Made by a program: the position numbers and the translations under genes
Shown: positions 1-10,512 of the stretch, piece after piece
How positions within the stretch are numbered: position 1 is the first letter of the stretch
Layout of the letters: each line of letters begins with the position of its first letter
The notes under the pieces: model-generated
The model's database searches: none
The model's input: only the letters and a program-made list of their open reading frames with translations
Told to the model about the DNA's origin: nothing
Origin: Leguminivora glycinivorella
Lineage: Eukaryota > Arthropoda > Insecta > Lepidoptera > Tortricidae
DNA length: 64,000 nucleotides
Assembly (NCBI RefSeq): GCF_023078275.1
Contig: NC_062976.1
Span: 1,488,001-1,552,000 of the forward strand
Direction of reading: 5' to 3'

Positions 1-343
1 TTTTGGACGTATTTTCACATATAAAGTAATTTTTATCCATGAAGTTGGCAATTAAAATGAGTTCCTTAATTTATTTTTCTAAAAACCAAATTTTTTGGAA
101 GTTTTTCTTGTCACATTTTGACATCTATCAATGACTACTGTGAGACTATGCTCCACAACTGCGCATCAGCGCCGTTAAGAAGACCTTTTCTGAGTAACAA
201 TACGGAAATGTTTTTTTTTAATTGGCAATAACTCTGAAACTAGACGAAATCTAGAAAAGTTTATATGACATTTTAGTCTTAAAATGTGACCAAGAATATG
301 CCGTTAAAGTTATATGGGTTCCTCGCGAGCACCTTGTATACAT
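1..343. other. AT-rich sequence, no gene recognised
   Basis: I see no recognisable coding potential, RNA gene or repeat family here. The open frame that begins near 286 starts with GTG and runs into a transposon fragment, so it is not supported. Confidence 0.5.
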
Positions 344-690
344 ATATATCACTAGTTTTTGGCCGCGGCTTCGCACGCGTTAGAAAGAGACAAAAAGTAG
401 CCTATGGCACGCTCCACCCTTTCAAATATCTCCACTTAAAAAATCACAACATTCCGTCGCTTCGTTTTCACAAATCACAATCACAAATCGTTTATTTGCC
501 AAAAAATATCTACATAGGTACATTTTCAAGCAGAACTTTACATAATTACATTTTTGCCATTAAGGTTATATCCGTCGGCCCCAAACTAGGCGCAGCCTGT
601 ATCTCGGGAACTGAAAATTTTGCCGTGAAAGACGGACAAACAAACAGACACACACAGTTTCCCATTTATAATATTACCAAGTATGGATAT
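344..690 (+). repeat. Short interspersed repeat (family F5) split by a LINE 3' end
   Basis: Begins ctagtttttggccgcggctt and ends in a ttcccatttataatatta motif. The same ends occur at 17079-17262 and 61928-62103 (plus strand) and 23655-23833 (minus strand). An extra block at about 463-618 (cgtttatttgccaaaaaata...) interrupts the body. It resembles the 3' end of the CR1-like LINE described at 17.6 kb, read on the minus strand. Short cacaaatc repeats flank the block and may be a target duplication. Confidence 0.65.
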
Positions 691-1021
691 TCTAAGCGAG
701 TTACAACTCCGTTGAGAATGATTTCACCGCATGTCAAGTTATGACCTTATTTAATTATTTCGTTTAAAGTTTTTTTACTCAATAACTTGGTAGGGTAAGA
801 TTATTTTAAGTTTTTAATTCACTAGCCTCCTGCTCGCTTGAATTATAACCCTCATTATACATTTGATTTACCACCCTTTCGTTGCATATTAGATCTTCAT
901 CTTTATTTAGAAACATCCATCTCACATCTCTCTTATCCCGCTCAATTCCGTTTAAACTCAATCAAACATTTTAAGTATTTTAAAATTTTAACCTTAGCCC
1001 AATCATCAAAATACTGTCCCG
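691..1021. other. Upstream region of the micropeptide locus
   Basis: AT-rich sequence with no recognised repeat. It precedes the TATA-like box and first copy of the micropeptide exon, so it may hold regulatory sites, but none is identifiable by eye. Confidence 0.35.
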
Positions 1022-1030
1022 TATTTATAA
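1022..1030 (+). promoter_or_regulatory. Candidate TATA box of the micropeptide gene
   Basis: TATTTATAA lies about 30 bases upstream of the point (~1052-1055) where sequence similarity between the duplicated micropeptide exons begins. That spacing fits a TATA-dependent start site at the exon's 5' end. Copies 2 and 3 lack an equivalent box directly upstream. Position is inferred; no initiator was verified. Confidence 0.4.
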
Positions 1031-1116
1031 CCCGTGAGTGGGCGGCGGCGCGAACCGTCCAGTGTCCAGCGGATTAGTCCAGCGACGAGTTGGCCAACGA
1101 CAACAACGGTCCAGCC

Positions 1117-1212
1117 ATGCCCAACGCGGAGACCACGAACCTCATCGCCACGTACCTCATCCTGGTACTGCTGCTGGCCAGCTTGTGGCTGTTGTACTCT
1201 GGATTGTTCTAG
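1117..1212 (+). CDS. Micropeptide copy 1, 31-aa single-pass membrane peptide (sarcolamban-like)
   Basis: Seen: ATG in a good insect start context (CCAGCCATGC), then 31 codons and TAG. The polar N-terminus MPNAETTN is followed by an almost purely hydrophobic stretch LIATYLILVLLLASLWLL and a short YSGLF tail, the layout of a tail-anchored single-span peptide. A GTGAGTG splice donor follows the stop at 1217. Copy 3 at 2108 encodes the same peptide with two more leucines; the difference is an in-frame 6-base indel, which supports coding. Known: arthropod sarcolamban peptides are 28-30-residue sarcoplasmic-reticulum peptides that bind SERCA and damp calcium uptake in muscle. Inferred: length, polar start and the T-Y-L-I-L core resemble that family, but the match is short and hydrophobic, so another membrane micropeptide is possible. 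Confidence 0.55.
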   Translation: MPNAETTNLIATYLILVLLLASLWLLYSGLF

Positions 1213-1640
1213 AACTGTGAGTGTTTCTTACACGGTTGGCCTGAATAACCAGTAAGATTGTAACAGTGTATTCCTAACATTTTGAGACTATAATGTCATG
1301 AAATATCTGGATTTGGCTTAAATTCAGCGATAATTACCTATCTAATATACACGGCGCTGAATAGAAATATTTTAACAGTGTATTCCTGACCACATTTAGA
1401 GACTATGAAATATCTGGACTGTGCTTACATTTAGAGATAATTATTTAATCTGGGGACACGGCAGTGCCCCCGCCAAGTCGAGCAAATTACATCTTTCTCT
1501 AAAACTATTTTTCGTCACAACTCAGGCAAAAACGCATTTTTTACTGTAGTTTATACCACTATATTTTCTATTCTTACATACTAATTGACAGATATTACTT
1601 GAAAAAGAAAAACTTTGACTTATCAAAAGCCTAAAAGGTG

Positions 1641-1758
1641 ATCGTCAGTTTCGAGCTGATTAGTCCAGCGACAAGTTGGCCAACGACAACAACGGGATGT
1701 TCGGAGAACGAAATCGCCACGTACCTCATCCTGGTACTGCTGCTGGCAATGAGTGTTT
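1641..1758 (+). pseudogene. Broken copy 2 of the micropeptide exon
   Basis: Retains ctgattagtccagcgac and the codons for IATYLILVLLLA, but the segment with the normal ATG is rearranged. The remaining ATG (in gggatgttcgg) is in a different frame from the hydrophobic core. The 3' part is deleted and the donor GTGAGTG has become ATGAGTG. It can neither start nor splice like copies 1 and 3. Confidence 0.7.
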
Positions 1759-2107
1759 CTTTTTGAAATATTTATTAATGAAATCCTAAATTAGTATAAG
1801 CGATAATTAGTATAATTTAATAAAACCCATTTGCCTTAATTAAATTATACAAACTATTTCTGATTTTATAAATAAATATTTTAAAAAATCATTGCCAGGG
1901 GACTGTTTGTTGAACATCCTTACAGAGAATCACCCAAAAACCTCTTACCCAAAAAATATTAAATTAAAACTCCAAAACTTTTTTTTTAATCTGACTTATC
2001 AAAAGCCTTAAAGTATTTAAAACTCTAAAAAAGTACAAAAAAGAATCGTCCAGTGTCGAGCTGATTAGTCCAGCGACGAGTTGGCCAGCGACAACAACGG
2101 TCCAGCC

Positions 2108-2209
2108 ATGCCCAACGCGGAGACCACGAACCTCATCGCCACGTACCTCATCCTGGTACTGCTGCTGGCCAGCTTGTGGCTGCTACTGCTGTACTCTGGA
2201 TTGTTCTAG
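2108..2209 (+). CDS. Micropeptide copy 3, 33-aa single-pass membrane peptide (sarcolamban-like)
   Basis: Seen: identical start context and N-terminus MPNAETTN to copy 1, the hydrophobic span with WLLLLYSGLF at the end, then TAG. The coding segment is nearly identical to copy 1 apart from a 6-base in-frame insertion (two Leu codons). The 5' leader (ctgattagtccagcgacgag) and GTGAGTG donor at 2214 are preserved. A TA-flanked MITE has inserted 20 bases after the donor. Inferred: two functional paralogous micropeptides, reminiscent of the paired SclA/SclB peptides of Drosophila. No TATA-like box directly precedes this copy, so its own promoter is unproven; it may share the copy 1 promoter or be silent. 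Confidence 0.5.
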   Translation: MPNAETTNLIATYLILVLLLASLWLLLLYSGLF

Positions 2210-2233
2210 AACTGTGAGTGTTTCTTACTTATG

Positions 2234-2371
2234 TACAGTCACCGGCATAAATAAGTGATGATTTCTGTACCTTGTCGCTTTTAATCGTTTGCCAATTCCG
2301 TATGACATTTCAAACACCACGTTAATGTGACAAGGTACAGAAATCATCACTTATTTATGCCGGTGACTGTA
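2234..2371. mobile_element. 138-bp MITE with TA target duplication (Tc1/mariner-like)
   Basis: Termini CAGTCACCGGCATAAATAAG and its inverted copy extend into ~45-bp inverted repeats (…GTGATGATTTCTGTACCTTGTC…), flanked by TA. A second copy of the same length is at 47527-47664. No transposase. Confidence 0.8.
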
Positions 2372-2641
2372 CCTAGTACACGGTGGACCTGGATAACCTG
2401 AAGGATTTTAATAGTGTATTCCTAACATTCAGATTTTGCTTAGATTCATCGATAATTACCTACCTAGTAAATAACCAGAAAAAAATTAACAGTGTATTCC
2501 TAACCATATTTAGAATTACGAAATATCTGGAATCGGGCTTAGATTCATAATAACATCTTTCTCTAAAACTTTTTTCGTCATAATTCGGGCAAAAACGCAA
2601 TTTTTACTGTAAGTAGTTTACAACACTATGTATCTTTTCTA

Positions 2642-2705
2642 TTTATACATACATACATATAATCACGCCTGTATCCCATAAAGGGGTAGGCAGAGGCAGT
2701 ATATA
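2642..2705 (+). repeat. Truncated family F3 repeat
   Basis: catacata run followed by cgcctgtatcccataaaggg and gtaggcagag, matching the start of the full copies at 14692-14936 (+) and 13334-13582 (-). Only the first ~60 bases remain. Confidence 0.6.
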
Positions 2706-3036
2706 TATTTACGATGAGGGCGTGTATCGGAAACGAAGCGAAAAGATTCCAATATACAATCCTGAGCATAGTGAGGGGATCAAGCTTGTGCATGTTAACG
2801 CCCAAAATGGAAATGCTGTAGGTGTTTTGCTGTTGGTATGTTTTTTTTTTAACTAATTGACTCGCAAGTCGTTTGATCCATTGGTTGATGATTGGTTGTA
2901 GGTAGTATGAACTTGGCTCTCATTTCACATTTACACTTTTGATGGGAGATTTTATTACTTACATTAAATTTTACATTGGTGTAAAACTGTATAAAACTTT
3001 TCAGTTTAAAAATTAAAAAAAAAAAAAAAAAAAAAA

Positions 3037-5712
3037 TTAAGAGGATACGGTAGCGAAAATGCTAAAATGGAAAGGAGCCCCCCTTTCAAGTTGGGAATTT
3101 TAGTTAAATATACAAGTGTTATTAACTAGATTTATCGAAAAAAAATTGTCCATTAAGAGCGTTATAACATTTCGGCGTCGGGCGAAATTAGGTATTTTAC
3201 CCGCCGCGCGAGCCCAATATGCCGACCCTTTCTAGCACGTCTTATCACTCGCTCGCACTACAATAATGGACAAAACAATCTTGATCCTTCCTATGGAATT
3301 TTGATAACAACCACAATCTACTATCTCGATATAAACTTTTGATTTCTAATAAACATTATTTTGTACGAAAAGATAGAATATAGCGCAAAATAATATTAAT
3401 TACGTTAAAATTTATTTAAAAATTTAAAGTAATAATTATAAACTGTGATCATATTTAAGTAGATCCCATCCCAAATGTTTGCTTTTGTTATATGATAAGT
3501 ATTAGAGTAAAGTATATATTAATATGATGATAAAATAAGTCAAATATAATTCTAATTACTTCAAGGTGTTACTCAAGGTCTGATGATGGAGAGAGATTGT
3601 GGTCACCAAAAATCAACTCGCATATTTGAATAACATAAAAAAACTAAGTGGTTCAGTTACATGGGTTTATTGGTACCGGTGACCACCATCTGGCTCCAAC
3701 ATCAGACCCTCAGTACCACCTCTTGTCAAAGGTCTTATTAAGAAGAAGTAAGAACCCAATGAGCCTGATTACTAAATGGTTTAGTTACATGGATCACTGG
3801 TACTGGTGACCACCATCTGGCTCCATCATCAGACCCTGAGTACCACCTCTTGTCAAAGGTCTTATTGAGACGATCCCAATGAGCCTAAAGACGATGTGGT
3901 TTAGTCATATGGTTCATTGGTACTGGTAACCACCATCTGTCTCCATCATCAGATCCCGAGTACCACCTCTTGTCAAAGGTCTTATTGAGACGATCCCATT
4001 GAGCCTAAATACGAAGTGGTTTAGTCATATGGTTCATTGGTACTGGTGACCACCATCTGGCTCCATCATCAGACCCTGAGTACCACCTCTTGTCAAAGGT
4101 CTTGTTGAGACGAACCCAACGAGCCTAAACACGAAGTCGTTTACTTACATGGTTCACTGGTACTGGTGACCACCTTCTGGCTCCATCATCAGATCCCGAG
4201 TACCACCTCTTGTCAAAGGTCTTATTGAGACGATCCCATTGAGCCTAAATACGAAGTGGTTTAGTCATATGGTTCATTGGTACTGGTGACCACCATCTGG
4301 CTCCATCATCAGACCCTGAGTACCACCTCTTGTCAAAGGTCTTGTTGAGACGAACCCAACGAGCCTAAACACGAAGTCGTTTACTTACATGGTTCACTGG
4401 TACTGGTGACCACCTTCTGGCTCCATCATCAGATCCCGAGTACCATCTTGATGTGTCTTATCATCTTGATCGTATTGTAATTTTCGCATATTTATCATCA
4501 TAACGTTGTAATACTTTAACATTCAAACATAACAAAATATTACAAAAGCAAATATTTACGGATCTAGGATCAAATTCGTTGGTCGCTGTTTACACACACA
4601 CAATGCGAGGATAGCCCGTGTATAAACAAGGCGTCCGACCCACACAACGATAAATATTCTCGACGTTTGCGATGAAAACTCGGAGAGCGAAGCGACATAC
4701 GTCTCACCTCCTCGAGCTCCGGCGCGGCACTGAAATCGCAGGCGTCCGTCGCCGGTAAAATAGCGACAGGAAGGCTAGTTTTCAAAAAATTGGCAAAAAA
4801 TCATGATAAAATATTATAACGACAAATGGATAACAGCAATTTAAGCACATTGTGCAGATTATTTATATACTAAAATAACTTCGATAACATGTAGATTTTC
4901 GGAGAAATGATCACTTGTTTCGATGTATTTTCAAGACAAAATTGAGTTCGTTTTACTTTCAATTTCTCAATTTCAAAGGATTAAATGATAAATATTGTTT
5001 AATGGGCCTAAAGTACAAGATACTAGGAATTGAAATTTACCGCATTTATGAGAGTGAGCTTATCAAATTGTACATAATAAGAGCTCCGAAATCTGTGCTT
5101 CGCGCGGTTTTTCCTAAACGAGCATCAGAAAAAAAATCATTACTAATTGAAAAAGCTTTTTCTTCCATATGTTTTTTAATGAACCGACAGTTAATTAGAT
5201 TTTCTAACTGAAACAAGTACTTTTACTGTCTTTTAGTATGAGTAAAGTGTACAATTTTGCCGATAAATATTGTACATTTTACAATATATCGCCTTTTTTG
5301 TCATAGCGCTCTTAAGAACAACTCAATCAAAAGATATTTCAAAAAAATCTTTAAAATCGAGGTTCCGCTCTCGACTCTTTCCTCCTTCAAAACTTAATCA
5401 ATCGGAACGAAATTTGAGAATCTGAATAACAATGAAATAATCTATGTCGGACCGTTTAGCTTTTTTGGTTAAAAGTTACGAATCTTGAGTATCACACCTT
5501 TTTTTGCGCCACAATGAAAAAGGCCGTTTTTGAACATTTTTGACTGGCTCTAGACTCTTTAAAAAGCAGAATATCAAAAAAATCAAAACGGTCCGACACA
5601 GATAAAAATAATAACAATCTGTGTTGAAAAAATCATTGTTCTATCTTCAAAAACCAGGGAGGAAATAGTCGAGAGCGTTTGTATGGAGAATTGACCCCTA
5701 CCGTATCGTCCT
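3037..5712. mobile_element. MITE-like element split by ~2.1 kb of inserted sequence
   Basis: Left end gaggatacggtagcgaaaat and right end ctaccgtatcgtcc form terminal inverted repeats. Internal sequence near both ends matches the shorter copy at 8719-9068 and the half copy at 12340-12640. The left part runs to about 3170 and the right part resumes near 5300. The intervening 2.1 kb contains the 120-bp satellite at 3564-4447 and otherwise AT-rich DNA without supported genes. Confidence 0.6.
3564..4447. repeat. 120-bp tandem satellite, ~7 units, with 240-bp higher-order repeat
   Basis: Units begin tggtactggtgaccacc at 3671, 3798, 3918, 4038, 4158, 4278 and 4398 (first spacing 127 bp, then 120). 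The stretch 4021-4200 is repeated at 4261-4440, a two-unit higher-order repeat. An inverted, diverged unit core lies at 3564-3602. The core GGCTCCATCATCAGACC is the reverse complement of the core of the satellite at 54468-55217. Confidence 0.85.
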
Positions 5713-6060
5713 AAAATTAAAATTATTTATTTCATAAATCACTGTTTACATGATGTAAGGTGATGGTGCCGCCCGGTAAGCAAAATGCCTGTGTTGGGCA
5801 GTTTATTCATTTCTCAATCTCTTAAAAACATGCTTCTAATTTAAAATCATTTTTACTAGTCCAAAAGCTTAAAATCAGGGTTTTAAACAAAATAAATGAA
5901 ATGAAATCATAAACAAGTCAAACTCGGCGAGGTCGGACATCAGCGTAAACATCAGGAGCTGGCATCTATTCAAAATCACACAAAAAATGTATTAATCAAA
6001 GACGGGATCAATAAATAGATTATTTTTGTACAAATGTGAGACACAGTGATGCAAAATTCA
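5713..6060. other. No gene recognised
   Basis: AT-rich sequence. A short ggtgatggtgccgcccggta patch at 5760 looks like a repeat fragment, but no family is identifiable. Confidence 0.35.
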
Positions 6061-6061
6061 G

Positions 6062-7190
6062 AGGATTATATTACAATACAATACTCTTTATTGCACACCT
6101 TGATAAAATACAACAATACAAAACAAGGAAGCAACACGAACAAAGGTAAACAACAGGTGGTCTTATAGCTAAAGAGCGATTTCTTCCAGACAACCTTAAG
6201 GTAGCGGAAATTGATAAATTTACATAATGTCAGTAGGTGTCAGCAAATTCGAAGAAATAAACTTATCGCACAATATAGACAAAAAAATTAACATACATAA
6301 ACATACATATACATATAAAGATAAATAACTAAATGCATAAATATATAAATAAGATATATATAAATAAATATACATATAACAGTACCAGGTTATTTAGAAG
6401 GAGTAATCAGACAAAAATATTACGGAAGAGATAAAAAACCGGCCAAGAGCGTGTCGGGCCACGCTCAGTGTAGGGTTCTGTAGTTTTCCGTATTTTTCTC
6501 AAAAACTACTGGACCTATCAAGTTCAAAACAATTTTCCTAGAAAGTCTTTATAAAGTTCTACTTTTATGATTTTTTTCATATTTTTTTAAACATATGGTT
6601 CAAAAGTTAGAGGGGGGAGGACGCACTTTTTTTTCCTTTAGGAGCGATTATTTCCGAAAATATTAATATTATCAAAAAACGATCTTAGTAAACCCTTATT
6701 CATTTTTTAATACCTATCCAACAATATATCACACGTTGGGGTCGGAATGAAAAAAAATATCAGCCCCCACTTTACATGTAGGGGGGGTACCCTAATAAAA
6801 CATTTTTTCCATTTTTTATTTTTGCACTTTGTTGGCGTGATTGATATACATATTGGTACCAAATTTCAGCTTTCTAGTACTAACGGTTACTGAGATTATC
6901 CGCGGACGGACGGACGGACGGACGGACGGACGGACGGACGGACGGACGGACGGACAGACAGACATGGCGAAACTATAAGGGTTCCTAGTTGACTACGGAA
7001 CCCTAAAAATGGAGTTTAAGTAGTCTCTTGAAAGAGTTAGGAGACTGAGCACGTCTTATGTCATGAGGTAGGGAATTCCAAAGTCACACAGCTTGAAAAG
7101 TAAAAGAATGATTACAGAATTTTGAAGTAGAGGAGGGGACAGAAAGAATTAAATACTCTTGACTCTTGACTGTCATTTTTAACCCCCCAC
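6062..7190 (-). repeat. LINE 3' end (minus strand) interrupted by an F1 repeat
   Basis: On the minus strand the end reads ...gtgcaataaagagtattg after a ttgtctggaagaaatcgctc motif, a typical moth LINE 3' end. After the F1 insertion (6434-7009) LINE-like sequence appears to resume (gagactgagcacgtcttatg at ~7045). The coding part is degenerate. Confidence 0.5.
6434..7009 (+). repeat. Family F1 repeat, ~560-bp with terminal GGAC microsatellite
   Basis: Starts aaccggccaagagcgtgtcg, contains ctcaaaaactactg and ggtaccaaatttcagc, then a (GGAC)n run at 6903-6952, and ends actacggaaccctaaaa. Further copies at 9367, 24620, 53650 and, split, 38394-41479. The start ggttccgtag and end ctacggaaccc are inverted. 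No protein coding seen. Confidence 0.85.
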
Positions 7191-7607
7191 GTAAAAACGA
7201 CGGGGTTTTATCATGAAAGCAATTTAATTTAGGCTACTGGTAGTGCTGATTGTCACAAATAAACGTCATCTTAGGGTCCAACATTAATGCTTGCGGCGAT
7301 CCAAAGCTTATTATACAACACAAGACTACATGAATGATAAAACAACGTGGGATTAATTGTTATTCGAAATGGTTTCTTATTTTTACGTTTTTTATTATTA
7401 TTATTGTTGATGAAATTAATATTGTATTTTTTTGGACATTGGATTTTTCCTAGAAATATTCTAGACATGTATTTTTATATATACATATACCTAATTATAT
7501 ATTTTTTGTTTAACGATTATTTTTATATGAAATTGTATATTATAGACTCAATATTATTATGAACAATAATTACACACGTTAAACTTCCGTGAGACATATT
7601 TAAATAA
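7191..7607. other. No gene recognised
   Basis: Starts with aaccccccacgtaaaaacga, a scrap of the F2 repeat, then T-rich sequence. Overlapping frames on both strands here are low-complexity and unsupported. Confidence 0.35.
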
Positions 7608-7944
7608 TTAATTGAAATACGGTTGTACTCACGTTATTATATCGCTATTGCTGCGACATGTTTCGGGCCAATTCGGAGGCCCCTCTTCAGGCGTATAGGA
7701 GTTCACGCGACGGCTAGACTCCGCAAAACTAGCTAGCTAGGCTGGCTAGTTTTGCGGAGTCTAGCCGTCGCGTGAACTCCTATACGCGTGAACTCCGCAA
7801 AACTAGCTAGCTAGGCTGGCTAGTTTTGCGGAGTCTAGCCGTCGCGTGAACTCCTATACGTCTGAAGAGGGGCCTCCGAATTGGCCCGAAACATGTCGCA
7901 GCAATAGCGATATAATAACGTGAGTACAACCGTATTTCAATTAA
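7608..7944. mobile_element. Palindromic MITE flanked by TTAA (piggyBac-like)
   Basis: TTAA is followed by TTGAAATACGGTTGTACTCA and the same sequence inverted precedes TTAA at 7941. Arms extend through gcgacatgtttcgggccaat. The centre holds a tandem duplication of an inner palindrome (actccgcaaaactagctagc / inverse) at 7765-7855. TTAA flanks are characteristic of piggyBac-type transposition; no transposase is present. Confidence 0.7.
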
Positions 7945-8280
7945 CAATAATTACAACAATAAATTGCTCTGATAATTAGGTTAGATTAAGATCATAACAT
8001 ATATGTAATGAACTATTCATAAGAGCTTGTAACTAGGCCTACATGAATAAAGATATTTTGAATTGAATTGAATTGAATTGATGTTGCGGCGGCGGTTGGC
8101 ACTAATTTGACACTATATAAAATGTTAACTAACCTAAAACCTAGTAGACCATTATACTGTAACTTAGTTTTAAGTTTGTAACTGACTTTGCAATACCCTA
8201 CTACAGGGCCAATTTAAATTAAAATGGTAACATGGACCCTGTAGTACTTGGAAGGAAATAAATATATCTATCTCTAACTT
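7945..8280 (+). repeat. Two LINE 3' tails
   Basis: The first ends atgaataaagatattttgaa followed by (TTGAA)n at 8058-8080. The second ends ggaaggaaataaatatatct with an ATCT run at 8262-8275. Polyadenylation-like AATAAA plus a short microsatellite is the usual end of CR1-type elements. No ORF remains. Confidence 0.55.
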
Positions 8281-8400
8281 AGAAAAGCCCACAAAATGAG
8301 GGCAGCACGTAGCAAATTGCCAATTTAGCCCTAGATATTAGATATAGATACTTGTAGGTAAAGTTCTGTTCCGGATTCCTTGAATATCGGTACTGTCTAA

Positions 8401-8480
8401 TGTATAGCGGCCGTCTTCATACGAACAGTAAAAAAATCGCACACATTTCATACGAACAGTAAAAAAATCGCACACATTTG
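8401..8480 (+). repeat. Short tandem duplication (~35 bp x 2)
   Basis: cttcatacgaacagtaaaaa with aatcgcacacattt occurs twice in a row immediately upstream of a tRNA-derived SINE. Confidence 0.7.
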
Positions 8481-8486
8481 ATGGGC

Positions 8487-8660
8487 CCCCGTGGCCGTGG
8501 CTCAGTAAAAAAGATTCGACTATCGTTCCAAAAGGTCACAGGTTTGAGTCCTACCGGTGGTGTGAAATTATCTATTTTCCATTTTTTTTTATATTAGTCT
8601 AAATTGTGTCCCACTAAGTGGGCAAAGGTCTCCCCTTCCTTTCTCCACCCAGTCCACCCT
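8487..8660 (+). mobile_element. tRNA-derived SINE
   Basis: Pol III A-box-like GTGGCTCAGT (8497) and B-box GGTTTGAGTCC (8541), then the lepidopteran SINE domain gtcccactaagtgggcaaag gtctcccc at 8607-8635. Not a functional tRNA: the acceptor stem does not close. Confidence 0.75.
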
Positions 8661-8718
8661 TCACGGTTTTATTTTCCATTTAATTAAAAAATAAAGGTTA
8701 ACTTAATCATAGGTTTAA

Positions 8719-9068
8719 GACGATACAGGACCGAAAATGCTAAAATGGAAAGGAGCCCCCCTTTCAATTTGAGAATTTTAGTTAAATAGTATATTTGATT
8801 TGATTCTTTTAGTTGACCGTTTAGTTTTTTTGGCTAATTGTTACCAATCTTGAGTATCTCACCTTTTTTTGCGCCATAATGTAAAAGGCCGTTTTTGGAA
8901 ATTTTTGATTGGCTCTAGCGTCTTTAAAAATCCAAAAAATCAAGACGGTCGAACACAGATAAAAATAATAATAATCTATGTTGAAAAAACCATTGCTCTG
9001 TCTTCAAAAACCAGGAAGGAAAGAGTCGAGAGCGTTTGTATGGAGAATTGACCCCTCCTGTGTCGTCT
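8719..9068. mobile_element. MITE-like element (short copy of the 3037-5712 family)
   Basis: Ends agacgatacagga and tcctgtgtcgtctt are inverted. The interior (cgtttagtttttttggct, gcgccataatgtaaaaggcc, gtcgagagcgtttgtatgga) matches 5450-5700. The open frame across 8869-9051 is an accident of this repeat. Confidence 0.65.
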
Positions 9069-9366
9069 TAACCATAGGTTTAAGTTTTAAACCAAACAAC
9101 AACTATTTAAATAACCCACAGCTGTCAGATTTTCCCGGTCATTAACTTTTCCTCACACTAGGTAGTAAATCATGCGGCTGTAAACAATAATGTTGCTCTA
9201 GGTTTCTAATTGTTTTGACACACCTCTTTGGCAACCGGCGCGTGCGCAATCTTTGCCAGAATTCTGTTATTCTGTGCAATAATGGCACACACAGTGGTCA
9301 TTATTGTCTTGTAAACAAGTTACACAGCATAATAGTAAAACCAAGGCACTGTGAAACTAAAAAATA
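9069..9366. other. No gene recognised
   Basis: Ordinary AT-rich spacer; I see no repeat family or coding signal. Confidence 0.4.
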
Positions 9367-9901
9367 AAAAAAACCGGCCAAGAGTGTGTCGGGCCACGCT
9401 CAGTGTAGGGTTCCGTAGTTTTCCGTATTTTTCTCAAAAACTACTGAACCTATCAAGTTCAAAATATTTTTCCTAGAAATTCTTTATAATGTTCTACTTT
9501 TGTGATTTTTTTCATATTTTTTAAACATATGGTTCAAAAGTTAGAGGGGGGGACGCATTTTTTTTTCCTTTAGGAGCGATTATTTCCAAAAATATTAATA
9601 GTATCAAAAAACGATCTGAGTAAACCCTTATTCATTTTTAAATACCTATCCAACAATATATCACATGTTGGGGTTGGAATGAAAAAAAATATCAGTCCCC
9701 ACTTTACATGTAGGGGGGGTACCCTAATAAAACATTTTTTTCCATTTTTTATTTTCGCACTTTGTTGGCGTGATTGATATACATATTGGTACCAAATTTC
9801 AGCTTTCTAGTGCTAACGGTTACTGAGATTATCCGCGGACGGACGGACGGACAGACATGGCGAAACTATAAGGGTTCCTAGTTGACTACGGAACCCTAAA
9901 A
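9367..9901 (+). repeat. Family F1 repeat
   Basis: Same start (aaccggccaagagtgtgtcg) and end (actacggaaccctaaaaa) as 6434-7009, with a shorter GGAC run. Confidence 0.85.
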
Positions 9902-10053
9902 ACAGACTTATGGCGCTTAATACTACGCTTATGGCATATCATGGTCGTGATTTTGTCTTCTCTCACTTTCGCACGTACATAGTTGTTAGACCGTGACAGA
10001 TATGGTTAAAAATGTCCATCCTGCAGAACTGAACCTTCTTATTCACTTTAAAC

Positions 10054-10512
10054 TAACCTAACCTAACCACAAAATTAAAATTTTGAAAAAAAAACCCCTA
10101 CCGACCGCGACATAGTAGACAGATTTTTTTTTTGTTTGTGATGTGTGTGTGCTTTCCGTGTTTTCACTCGCAATGGCCCCGACGAAAGATCAGCGTCGGC
10201 CCTCCCAGGCTAACACCATGCTGAGTCGGGACCATTTCGTGGCAATTGTTATGTATGTACCTATATTTTTGTGTTGTGTAAATAATTTCTGTTGTCACTT
10301 GTCACGAATAAATGATTTCTATTTCTATAAAACATGGCTAAGAGCACTCCAGACTAACTCAGTTTTCAAACAATAAAAAAATTAAATCGAAATCGGTTCA
10401 TCCGTTCGGGAGCTACGATGCCACAGACAGACACACACACACAGACAGACAAACAGACAGACACAGACACGCCAAACTTATAACACCCCGTAGTTTTTGC
10501 GTCGGGGATTAA
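10054..10512 (+). repeat. Family F2 repeat split by a ~200-bp insertion
   Basis: Reads cctaaccacaaaattaaaat, accgcgacatagtagac, then after the insertion aacatggctaagagcactcc, ggttcatccgttcgggagct, a GACA/CACA microsatellite and gcgtcggggattaa. The insertion (about 10129-10332) ends caataaatgatttctattt-like and looks like a retroposed 3' fragment. The open frame at 10143-10376 is inside it. Confidence 0.75.

Larger units (their letters stand above)
1047..2645 (+). repeat. Tandem segmental duplication carrying a micropeptide exon (three copies)
   Basis: Three related blocks start near 1055, 1641 and 2048 with gtccagtgtc / ctgattagtccagcgac. Copies 1 and 3 continue past the exon into intron-like sequence, including aacagtgtattcctaac and, further on, aacatctttctctaaaac at 1489 and 2554. 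The duplication is therefore of genomic DNA, not a retrocopy. Copy 2 is short and degenerate. A 138-bp MITE sits in copy 3 only. Confidence 0.8.
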
